Source: Clostridia bacterium (GTDB lineage Bacteria; Bacillota; Clostridia; Christensenellales; UBA3700). Taken from it: 6,661 bases of DNA. The notes under the pieces were generated by a model. The model ran no database searches, was not told the DNA's origin, and saw only the letters and a program-made list of their open reading frames with translations. The translations under genes were made by a program, and so were the position numbers. Shown here one piece after another: positions 1-4,133 of this stretch (positions are counted from its first letter, which is position 1; the number at the start of each line of letters is the position of its first letter). The stretch covers positions 1 through 6,661 of the forward strand of contig JAIEEW010000170.1 of the NCBI GenBank assembly GCA_029067255.1. The letters are read 5' to 3'.

Positions 1-55
1 CTTAAAATCCCTCGAAGGCGACTTCGTACCGGTTCAAGTCCGGTCAGCAGCACCA
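1..55 (+). tRNA. tRNA-Leu (anticodon TAA), 3' part only
   Basis: This is the 3' portion of a long-variable-arm (type II) tRNA cut by the window edge. Bases 1-7 read as the anticodon loop CTTAAAA with anticodon TAA at 3-5, and 8-12 are the 3' anticodon stem. The variable arm is a 5-bp stem (13-17 with 22-26). The T arm pairs 28-32 with 40-44 around the canonical loop TTCAAGT. Bases 45-51 are the 3' acceptor strand, base 52 is discriminator A, and CCA is encoded at 53-55. A long variable arm with discriminator A and anticodon TAA indicates leucine; bacterial serine tRNAs usually have discriminator G. About 32-35 nt of the 5' half are missing, so the D arm and 5' acceptor strand could not be checked. 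Confidence 0.88.
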
Positions 56-76
56 CAGACGGCAAGATTGCTGTCT
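35..76 (+). repeat. Direct repeat copy 1: tRNA-Leu 3' tail plus downstream flank
   Basis: This stretch runs from the T loop of the tRNA-Leu through CCA and about 20 nt beyond. It recurs in slightly altered form at 209-250, offset by about 175 nt. The shared blocks are CAAGTCCG, CAGCACCACA and a 15-nt identical run GGCAAGATTGCTGTC. In this copy the flank at 57-76 folds into an 8-bp stem (AGACGGCA with TGCTGTCT, one G-T wobble) around the loop AGAT, directly after CCA. The hairpin has no T-run, so it looks more like a processing or 3'-end structure than a classic terminator. Confidence 0.75.
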
Positions 77-266
77 ATATAAGACGCAAAACGGCAATAA
101 ATTACCTTTTTGCATCTTAAAATTATGCAACTTGCCTTACGGAGCATAGACAGGATAGTCCGAAATAGTAACGCTCAAAAGTTCGCTAGATCGTCGCGTT
201 GCTCCTTACAAGTCCGCTCAATCAGCACCACAAGCGGCAAGATTGCTGTCAAACAACTTAATAAAT
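56..266 (+). other. Structured spacer between two tRNA genes, no ORF
   Basis: No plausible protein gene is present. Besides the repeat copies it contains an imperfect hairpin at 83-116 (12-nt arms with two mismatches around a 10-nt AT-rich loop). It also has a nested pair of helices at 141-205: GGAGC (141-145) with GCTCC (201-205), and AACGC (170-174) with GCGTT (196-200). The 3' arms are contiguous, so the two helices could stack. A small GGA-tag-TCC hairpin lies between the 5' arms. No clear promoter was seen, so the spacer may be part of a tRNA precursor. Folding was judged by eye. Confidence 0.4.
209..250 (+). repeat. Direct repeat copy 2: degenerate tRNA-Leu tail
   Basis: This is the second copy of the tRNA-Leu tail and flank. 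It has a 1-nt insertion before CAGCACCA and a few substitutions, but keeps CAAGTCCG, CAGCACCACA and the 15-nt run GGCAAGATTGCTGTC. No matching 5' acceptor strand, D arm or anticodon arm was found upstream, so it is not an intact tRNA. It could be a decayed tandem tRNA-Leu, or the kind of tRNA-end duplication left by site-specific integration. Only about 130 nt separate the copies, and they encode no integrase. Confidence 0.7.
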
Positions 267-343
267 CGGGGTGTAGCGCAGTTTGGTAGCGCGCTTGGTT
301 CGGGACCAAGAGGCCGTGGGTTCGAATCCCGCCACTCCGACCA
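267..343 (+). tRNA. tRNA-Pro (anticodon CGG)
   Basis: A complete 77-nt cloverleaf is readable. The acceptor stem CGGGGTG pairs with CACTCCG (one G-T), followed by discriminator A and encoded CCA at 341-343. The D arm carries the GTAGCGCAG...GGTAGCGC pattern. The anticodon stem CTTGG (294-298) pairs with CCAAG (306-310) around the loop TTCGGGA, giving anticodon CGG at 301-303. The T loop TTCGAAT is canonical. CGG reads the proline codon CCG. The gene lies about 211 nt downstream of tRNA-Leu on the same strand and is closed by stem-loops at 348-371 and 388-415. Confidence 0.97.
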
Positions 344-347
344 ACGA

Positions 348-371
348 AAAGACTTGCGAAAGCAAGTCTTT
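348..371 (+). terminator. Perfect GAAA-capped hairpin after tRNA-Pro
   Basis: A perfect 10-bp stem, AAAGACTTGC (348-357) with GCAAGTCTTT (362-371), is capped by the tetraloop GAAA. It starts 4 nt after the tRNA CCA. The downstream T-run is short and broken, so it may act as a terminator or as a barrier defining the tRNA 3' end. Confidence 0.65.
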
Positions 372-387
372 AATGTTTACCTACGTG

Positions 388-415
388 GGCGGGACAAAAT
401 CCCGCCGCTTTTGTT
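388..415 (+). terminator. GC-rich intrinsic terminator of the tRNA unit
   Basis: The stem GGCGGGA (388-394) pairs perfectly with TCCCGCC (400-406) around CAAAA, followed by GCTTTTGTT. The GC-rich stem and T-run are typical of Rho-independent termination. With the hairpin at 348-371 it forms a tandem stop for tRNA transcription. Confidence 0.75.
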
Positions 416-659
416 ATAGAAACTCTAATTTGTCTTGACAAAATAGTCGGTATAACGGTATGGGGAACAGAATAGGGAAGTTAATCAATAAAATTAGCGC
501 TTGCAATCCAAAACGGAAAAGTAGCGCTTATTTTTATGTTTTGAAAACGAAAGACAACTTCTATTTTACTTTAGCGTAAGACTATGGTTAACATCAGTTT
601 TCGGAAATTTTACTATATAATTTTCTTAACATTTGAAATCAAAAGCGGATATAAAAATA
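416..659. other. Gene-free AT-rich intergenic region
   Basis: No supported ORF on either strand. A consensus -35 box TTGACA at 435-440 stands 18 nt before a poor -10 candidate, TATGGG at 459-464. Downstream, AGCGCT occurs at 496-501 and 523-528; because it is self-complementary the two can form a 6-bp stem, followed by a T-rich tract (531-540). Promoter and hairpin together could give a short untranslated transcript of roughly 65-70 nt, but the -10 is weak. Nothing else was recognised. Confidence 0.3.
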
Positions 660-668
660 TTGACTCAA

Positions 669-693
669 ATTCGTTGACTCTAAGTCAATGAAT
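669..693. promoter_or_regulatory. Probable TetR-family operator palindrome
   Basis: A 25-bp near-perfect palindrome: outer arms ATTC/GAAT, inner arms TTGACT/AGTCAA separated by CTA, with a single mismatched pair (673/689) apart from the centre. It overlaps the -35 box and spacer of the promoter upstream of the TetR gene, where a bound dimer would block RNA polymerase. A further TTGACT at 660-665 could be an extra half-site. Size and position are typical of TetR-family autoregulation; assignment to the adjacent regulator is inferred. Confidence 0.7.
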
Positions 694-703
694 GTATTAT
701 AAT
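674..703 (+). promoter_or_regulatory. Promoter of the TetR-AKR operon
   Basis: TTGACT (674-679), an 18-bp spacer and a perfect TATAAT (698-703) form a strong sigma-A-type promoter. Transcription would start around 709-712, about 25 nt before the TetR start codon. The -35 hexamer is also the left inner arm of the operator palindrome, so repressor and polymerase would compete for it. Confidence 0.8.
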
Positions 704-735
704 CTAATTGCAATACAAGTTACGGAGTTTTGAAA

Positions 736-1347
736 ATGACAAATCGACAGAAAGCAGCGCAGGAAACAAGAAGAAAAATAGTCGAAGCGGCAAAAAAGAT
801 TATTTGTGAAAAAGGACTCGCAAATACATCGATCGACGAAATTACCGAAGCGTGCGGCGTGGCAAAAGGTTCGTTCTATACATATTTTAAGCGGAAAGAA
901 GACATTGTTTTTGAATTGAGCCGTGGAATGTTTGACGAAATACTTGATAATGCCAAAAATTGCAGCGGAACATTTTTGGATAAACTACAAAACTATATGA
1001 CAGAATTTGCAATTTATATTGAAAAATCGAGCGTTAAACTAACGCAAGAATGGATAAAAAACGTTGTTGCTCCTGAATCTATACCAAACGGATATGAAAA
1101 CAATAAACTTGAAATTGATATTAATAATACCATGAATTTATTGCAATACGGCGTAGAAATTGGCGAACTGAAAAAGGATTGTCCTATTACACAACTTGCG
1201 CGTATGATTACTGATTTATTATACGGACAGATGCTATGTTGGAGCATGAGCGACGGAGTGTATAGTTATAAGGAAAGAACGCAAGAATTTTGCAAAATGT
1301 CATTGTACTCGATTTTCAAAAATTATTTAATAAATAAGGAGATATAG
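736..1347 (+). CDS. TetR/AcrR-family transcriptional repressor
   Basis: This 203-residue protein is a dimeric DNA-binding repressor of the usual family length. Residues 10-56 are the TetR_N domain: a first helix (ETRRKIVEAAKKIICEKG), then the helix-turn-helix with the hallmark T-S-I-D-E-I and GVAKGSFYTYFKRKEDI. The rest is a helical ligand-binding and dimer domain, variable in this family, so the inducer cannot be predicted. The ATG at 736 is chosen over a TTG at 730 because GGAG at 724-727 is 8 nt from the ATG and only 2 nt from the TTG. The operator-promoter directly upstream suggests autoregulation. The next gene starts 2 nt after the stop, and its AAGGAG lies in the last codons of this gene, so the two are co-transcribed and likely translationally coupled. 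The reductase is the natural regulated target; the signal may be a reactive carbonyl or another small toxic compound, but that is inference. Confidence 0.93.
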   Translation: MTNRQKAAQETRRKIVEAAKKIICEKGLANTSIDEITEACGVAKGSFYTYFKRKEDIVFELSRGMFDEILDNAKNCSGTFLDKLQNYMTEFAIYIEKSSVKLTQEWIKNVVAPESIPNGYENNKLEIDINNTMNLLQYGVEIGELKKDCPITQLARMITDLLYGQMLCWSMSDGVYSYKERTQEFCKMSLYSIFKNYLINKEI

Positions 1348-1349
1348 TT

Positions 1350-2189
1350 ATGAAAAAAATTTTACTTAATAATGGAAGTATGATGCCCGCTGTCGGCATA
1401 GGAACGTTTATGATTTCTCCCAAAGATGCTGAAATCTGCGTATGCGAAGCGTTGAAAATGGGGTATAGGCTTGTTGATACCGCTAATGCCTACGTTAACG
1501 AAAGAGCAGTGGGCAGAGCAATTAAAGCGTCTGGGGTAAAAAGAGAAGAAATTTTTGTAAGCACAAAGATTTGGGCGACGGAATATCTCAATCCTAATGC
1601 CGTTGAGCAAACGTTGGAAAGACTTGGTTTGGACTATGTTGACCTATTATTTATTCATCAGCCTACCGAACATTATATGGAAGGCTATAAAATGATTGAG
1701 AAAGCCGTAAAGAACGGCAAGGTTAAGTCAATCGGTATATCAAACTGCGAAGGCAAATATCTTGACAATATTTTGGTGAACTGTGAAATTAAGCCGCAAG
1801 TAATGCAAGCGGAGGCGCATCCGTATTTTACGCAAGCCGATCTTATGTCCGAACTAAATAAATACGGTATTAAACTTATGAGTTGGTACCCGTTGGGACA
1901 CAGCGATGTAAGTCTTATCAATGAACCCGTATTTGCCGAACTTGGAAAAAAATATGGCAAATCTCCTATACAAATAATACTTCGATGGCATTTGGAAATG
2001 GGGTTTTGCGTAATACCTGGAACAAGCAAAGTAAATCATGTTAGAGACAATTTTGATATTCAAGATTTTTCGCTGACTAATGAAGATATGGAGAAAATTG
2101 CGAAGATCAATAAAAACAAAAGATATTATTACCGGACGGATGAAATGCTAAAATCGTTTGCAACAATGAAGCCGTCTTATGAAAAGTAA
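1350..2189 (+). CDS. Aldo/keto reductase
   Basis: The 279-residue cytosolic enzyme is a TIM-barrel NAD(P)H-dependent oxidoreductase that reduces aldehydes or ketones to alcohols. The length fits the short bacterial 2,5-diketo-D-gluconate reductase-like group. The catalytic tetrad is intact: D43 and Y48 in LVDTANAY, K73 in STK, H103 in FIHQP. Other family marks are N8-G9 with MPAVGIGTF, KSIGISNC (126-133), Q153-x-E-x-HP and WYPLG (179-183). The cofactor segment near 222-234 reads IPGTSKVNHVRDN where many members have IPKS...RI.EN; the lysine that usually contacts the NADPH 2'-phosphate is a glycine, so NADH versus NADPH preference is uncertain. ATG 1350 has AAGGAG at 1336-1341 with 8-nt spacing. 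It is the second gene of the operon, under the same operator. The substrate cannot be deduced; detoxification of reactive carbonyls is the usual role in such TetR-linked pairs. Confidence 0.93.
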   Translation: MKKILLNNGSMMPAVGIGTFMISPKDAEICVCEALKMGYRLVDTANAYVNERAVGRAIKASGVKREEIFVSTKIWATEYLNPNAVEQTLERLGLDYVDLLFIHQPTEHYMEGYKMIEKAVKNGKVKSIGISNCEGKYLDNILVNCEIKPQVMQAEAHPYFTQADLMSELNKYGIKLMSWYPLGHSDVSLINEPVFAELGKKYGKSPIQIILRWHLEMGFCVIPGTSKVNHVRDNFDIQDFSLTNEDMEKIAKINKNKRYYYRTDEMLKSFATMKPSYEK

Positions 2190-2192
2190 AGA

Positions 2193-2432
2193 TTAAGATC
2201 TAACATAGTCATAACCAACAAGGCAGAAAATAATTTTCTGCCTTGTTGGTTTATTGATATTGTTATCAGATAAATATTCTTCAAACGGAATATTACCTAG
2301 ACCGTTTTGTTGCTCGTTGAGAACGTAATCGTACTCGGGCAATATCGCGGTATCAAATTCGTCTTTAGGCGAACATGCTGTTAAACTAATGAAAAGTATA
2401 GTCAATAAAGTTAATGCAAATACCTTTTTCAT
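2193..2432 (-). CDS. Small putative lipoprotein, C-terminus doubtful
   Basis: This 79-residue ORF begins with a lipoprotein signal peptide: MKK, a hydrophobic core (about residues 5-17) and lipobox LTAC, giving lipidated C20. The mature part is short, acidic and unfamiliar (SPKDEFDTAILPEYDYV...), with no recognised domain. GGGGA lies 6 nt before the ATG on the minus strand, and a good promoter precedes it, so the 5' end looks genuine. The 3' end does not: residues 61-74 are encoded by the perfect hairpin at 2213-2251 that should end transcription between the two convergent genes, and the stop lies beyond it. A functional gene would be expected to stop before about 2252. The original stop may have been lost, or this may be a decaying remnant of a longer lipoprotein gene. 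No function is proposed. Confidence 0.55.
   Translation of the reverse strand: MKKVFALTLLTILFISLTACSPKDEFDTAILPEYDYVLNEQQNGLGNIPFEEYLSDNNINKPTRQKIIFCLVGYDYVRS
2213..2251. terminator. 18-bp perfect hairpin between convergent genes
   Basis: Bases 2213-2230 and 2234-2251 are exact complements around a TAA loop. The hairpin begins 24 nt after the reductase stop, so it is the likely terminator of the TetR-AKR operon. It could also stop the opposing minus-strand transcript. Neither side has a long T-run, but the long stem compensates in part. Confidence 0.75.
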
Positions 2433-2463
2433 AAAATCCCCATTTCAATATAAGTTTAAATAT

Positions 2464-2493
2464 ATTATAACATATCTATCAATGTATTTTCAA
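2464..2493 (-). promoter_or_regulatory. Promoter of the minus-strand lipoprotein ORF
   Basis: Read on the minus strand, TTGAAA (2493-2488), an 18-bp spacer and a perfect TATAAT (2469-2464) lie about 31 nt upstream of the start codon at 2432. It diverges from the mntP promoter some 60 bp away. Confidence 0.6.
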
Positions 2494-2554
2494 TGAGAAT
2501 GTTGGGCATTTTATAAATTGGATCAAGGTATATGATTTTAATGGTTTATAACCG

Positions 2555-2583
2555 TTGACAAACGTTGAAAAGCGGAATATAAT
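2555..2583 (+). promoter_or_regulatory. Consensus promoter of the riboswitch-mntP unit
   Basis: TTGACA (2555-2560), a 17-bp spacer and TATAAT (2578-2583) match the sigma-A consensus at all twelve positions. The start point would be near 2590, so the transcript begins almost at the first helix of the aptamer. A constitutively strong promoter is what one expects when control lies in the RNA leader. Confidence 0.9.
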
Positions 2584-2589
2584 ATAAGC

Positions 2590-2735
2590 ATTGAGGGAGT
2601 AGTTGGCGCTAATGCGTTGCAAGTCAACATACTGATAGAAATATCTGGCTTGTATTAAATAACGAGACTCACGTTGGCTTTGCCATACGTTGGGTCGAAA
2701 ACCGGAGTATGGCGAAAGCGCTATACTTTTTTTAT
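2590..2735 (+). promoter_or_regulatory. yybP-ykoY Mn2+ riboswitch with antitermination platform
   Basis: The conserved aptamer segments are present: GGGAGTAG (2595-2602), GTCAACATACT (2623-2633) and CGAGAC (2663-2668). P1 is short: TGAG (2592-2595) with CTCA (2668-2671). A P2-like arm forms around CGC-TAAT-GCG. A distal arm pairs ATAC (2629-2632) with GTAT (2652-2655), with an inner GATA-gaaa-TATC stem. The platform holds competing helices. GACTC (2666-2670) with GGGTC (2692-2696), continuing into ACGTTGGC with GCCATACGT, occludes P1. GCCATAC (2682-2688) pairs exactly with GTATGGC (2707-2713), the 5' arm of the terminator. Without Mn2+ the 2666-2696 hairpin and terminator would form. With Mn2+, P1 stabilisation would free GCCATAC as antiterminator. 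The class is known to sense Mn2+ and turn efflux genes on; the switching model here is inferred from complementarity. Confidence 0.92.
2706..2735 (+). terminator. Riboswitch-controlled intrinsic terminator
   Basis: AGTATGGCG (2706-2714) pairs with CGCTATACT (2719-2727), including one G-T wobble, around AAAG. The T-run 2727-2733 follows at once. Its 5' arm is the target of the antiterminator segment 2682-2688, so it is conditional. It lies just upstream of the mntP ribosome binding site. Confidence 0.9.
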
Positions 2736-2747
2736 TTCGGAGGAGAT

Positions 2748-3311
2748 ATGTTTCACGCGGTTGGGTTGGGATTAGGACTTGCAATGGACGCGTCTTGCGT
2801 GTCGATGACAAACGCTATGGTTGAAAAAAATATGAAGATATTCAAAGCCTTAGTTATTGCTTTGATATTTGGAGTATTTCAGTTTGCCATGCCGCTGATA
2901 GGCTATTTTCTCGGGTCGTTGATGCAGAGTTATCTTACTGCGTTTATTCCCATTATCGCGTTGGTATTTTTAAGCGCAATAGGTATAAAAATGATAATTG
3001 AATGCGTAAGAGAAAAGAAAAAAGGCGAAGAGTTGAAAGAAAAGAAAATAACTCCGATCGAAATTCTCGTTCAGGCGATAGCGACTTCGATAGACGCGTT
3101 GAGCGTGGGGGTGCTGTATATTGCGGAAGGAATAACTAAAGCGTTGATTTCTTTTTCAATAATAGGCGGAATAACTGTCGCGTTGAGTTTTGCCGCGTTT
3201 TTTATAGGTAAAAAATTCGGCGCTTGGCTCAAAAATAAGGCTTGTATAGCAGGCGGTATTATTTTGATACTGATAGGTCTTGAAATTTTTATCGAGTCAT
3301 TTTTCGTCTAG
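2748..3311 (+). CDS. mntP: MntP-family manganese efflux pump
   Basis: This 187-residue membrane protein exports Mn2+ and protects against manganese excess; E. coli MntP is almost the same length. It shows the family's two inverted three-helix repeats, each with an acidic motif: GLAMDASCVS (D14) in helix 1 and IATSIDALSVGV (D116) in the second half. GVFQFAMPLIG (42-52) and AGGIILILIG are further family marks. A charged cytoplasmic loop (89-101, EKKKGEELKEKKI) separates the repeats. An in-frame ATG at 2709 is rejected because it lies in the riboswitch terminator and would add 13 residues with no homology. The ATG at 2748 follows GGAGGAG at 2739-2745, and the protein then begins right at helix 1. 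The Mn2+ riboswitch immediately upstream independently supports the substrate. The gene stands alone, with no terminator seen before the acetyltransferase gene 98 nt downstream. Confidence 0.95.
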   Translation: MFHAVGLGLGLAMDASCVSMTNAMVEKNMKIFKALVIALIFGVFQFAMPLIGYFLGSLMQSYLTAFIPIIALVFLSAIGIKMIIECVREKKKGEELKEKKITPIEILVQAIATSIDALSVGVLYIAEGITKALISFSIIGGITVALSFAAFFIGKKFGAWLKNKACIAGGIILILIGLEIFIESFFV

Positions 3312-3322
3312 CCGCAAAGTCG

Positions 3323-3351
3323 TTAAGTAGGAAATAGTAATTGTAGATAAT
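3323..3351 (+). promoter_or_regulatory. Possible promoter for the acetyltransferase gene
   Basis: TTAAGT (3323-3328), 17 bp, GATAAT (3346-3351): a moderate sigma-A match about 60 nt before the start codon. With no terminator after mntP, read-through from mntP is an alternative source of transcript. Confidence 0.3.
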
Positions 3352-3409
3352 ATGTTGGATAAATAATGAATTCGACAATTGAAAATTTAGTATATAAAGG
3401 ATAAATATT

Positions 3410-3913
3410 ATGATAGGAATTACTTTGGAAAAAATGCAGATTTCGCAGTTGGAAAGAATGTCCGCACTAGCAAGAAAAATATTCAAAGAGCATTACGATC
3501 CCATCGTAGGGGCAGAAACAAACGATTATATGATAGAGAAGTACCAGTCGGCGAGTGGGATCGCCAATGAAGTGGAATGCGGCGCGCAATACTTTTTTGT
3601 AAGACATAACGGTCAGGATATAGGCATTGTGGCGACTGATGTAAAAAGCAAGTATATGTATCTTAGTAAATTCTATTTGGCGAAAGAGTTTAGGGGACAC
3701 GGATATTCGCGCGAAATGATGAATTTCGTAGAAAATCAAGCGATAGAGAATGGATTGAACAGGATTAGGCTGAACGTAAACGCAGGTAATTTCAATACGA
3801 TAGAGACGTATCGTCATTTTGGATTCGAGATCGTGGAAGAGTTGCAAAAAGACGTAGGCGGCGGATACAGCGTCCACGATTACGTTATGGAACGCAAACT
3901 CAGTAAGGCGTAA
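3410..3913 (+). CDS. GNAT-family N-acetyltransferase
   Basis: The 167-residue protein has the length and fold signature of a single-domain acetyl-CoA-dependent N-acetyltransferase. Motif A, which binds the pyrophosphate of acetyl-CoA, is FYLAKEFRGHGYSREMM (88-104), with R95-G-H-G in place of the usual R-x-x-G-x-G/A; the last position is serine. Motif B is LNVNAGNFNTIETYRHFGFE (121-140), in which N127/N129 and Y134 are typical and the GFE strand follows. The N-terminal half (KIFKEHYDPIVG) resembles bacterial GNATs often annotated only as acetyltransferase. AAAGGA at 3396-3401 is 8 nt from ATG 3410; a second ATG nine codons in lacks such a site. The acceptor substrate (amino acid, small amine, drug or protein N-terminus) cannot be inferred. 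It is an isolated gene between mntP and the importer operon, with no clear functional link to either. Confidence 0.9.
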   Translation: MIGITLEKMQISQLERMSALARKIFKEHYDPIVGAETNDYMIEKYQSASGIANEVECGAQYFFVRHNGQDIGIVATDVKSKYMYLSKFYLAKEFRGHGYSREMMNFVENQAIENGLNRIRLNVNAGNFNTIETYRHFGFEIVEELQKDVGGGYSVHDYVMERKLSKA

Positions 3914-3916
3914 AAA

Positions 3917-4070
3917 ATGCAAAAATCTTGCATAAATTGAAAAGAACAGGGCAAATTTTGCGTATTTATTCAGTTTTATACAATATTTTGCATAAAACTG
4001 CTAAATATTGAATTTTTATGCATATTTATGCGAAAAATGTGAAAATATATTAAAATTATGTATAAAACAG
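3917..4070 (+). repeat. AT-rich leader with TTGCATA motifs at 30-bp intervals
   Basis: TGCATAAA-like motifs begin at 3929 (TGCATAAA), 3959 (TGCGTATT), 3989 (TGCATAAA) and 4019 (TGCATATT), spaced exactly 30 bp, usually preceded by T. A fifth variant, TGTATAAA, lies at 4059, 40 bp further on. Some are part of dyads: TGCAT-ATTT-ATGCG at 4019-4032, TGCGT-ATTT-ATTCA at 3959-3972, ATGCAA/TTGCAT at 3917-3933, and TGCATAAAA/TTTTATGCA at 3989-4022. The spacing is close to three helical turns, so the motifs would face the same side of DNA, as in a multi-site operator. The dyads loosely resemble ARG boxes (TGAAT-N4-ATTCA), which would fit an amino acid importer, but the match is imperfect and the regulator is unknown. 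Confidence 0.45.
3971..4000 (+). terminator. Possible terminator or dyad after the acetyltransferase gene
   Basis: CAGTTTTAT (3971-3979) and ATAAAACTG (3992-4000) form a perfect 9-bp, AT-rich stem with a 12-nt loop. A T-run (4013-4017) lies 12 nt beyond, too far for a classic terminator. It may instead be a regulatory dyad of the importer promoter region; its left part recurs as an inverted near-copy at 4059-4070. Confidence 0.3.
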
Positions 4071-4099
4071 TTGCTATATTGAGTTTTAAGTGATAAAAT
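4071..4099 (+). promoter_or_regulatory. Promoter of the amino acid ABC importer operon
   Basis: TTGCTA (4071-4076), a 17-bp spacer and TAAAAT (4094-4099) give a reasonable sigma-A promoter ending 34 nt before the first start codon. It sits immediately downstream of the motif array at 3929-4070, the place expected for activator sites or upstream repressor sites. Confidence 0.55.
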
Positions 4100-4133
4100 A
4101 TCAGTGTAAAAAATTTATGAGAGGTCATATAAT

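Noticed and set aside
143..230. Second complete tRNA-Leu or tRNA-Ser ending at 230
   Set aside because: The 3' tail matches, but no complementary acceptor strand, D arm or anticodon arm exists upstream.
730..735. TTG start two codons upstream of the TetR gene
   Set aside because: The GGAG at 724-727 is only 2 nt from the TTG but 8 nt from the ATG at 736.
2709..2747. Upstream in-frame ATG of mntP adding 13 residues
   Set aside because: It lies in the riboswitch terminator stem, has no suitable ribosome binding site, and the added residues do not fit the family; GGAGGAG supports ATG 2748.
3467..3922. Minus-strand 151-residue ORF opposite the acetyltransferase gene
   Set aside because: It fully overlaps a gene with clear GNAT motifs and shows no recognisable domain itself.
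3917..4070. CRISPR array suggested by 30-bp periodicity
   Set aside because: The repeated unit is only about 8 nt and degenerate, with no constant repeat of 20 nt or more, no cas genes and no true spacers.
3914..4133. T-box or other amino acid riboswitch before the importer
   Set aside because: No T-box GGTGG-type motif, no terminator with T-run before the start codon, and the region is too AT-rich to form a recognisable aptamer.
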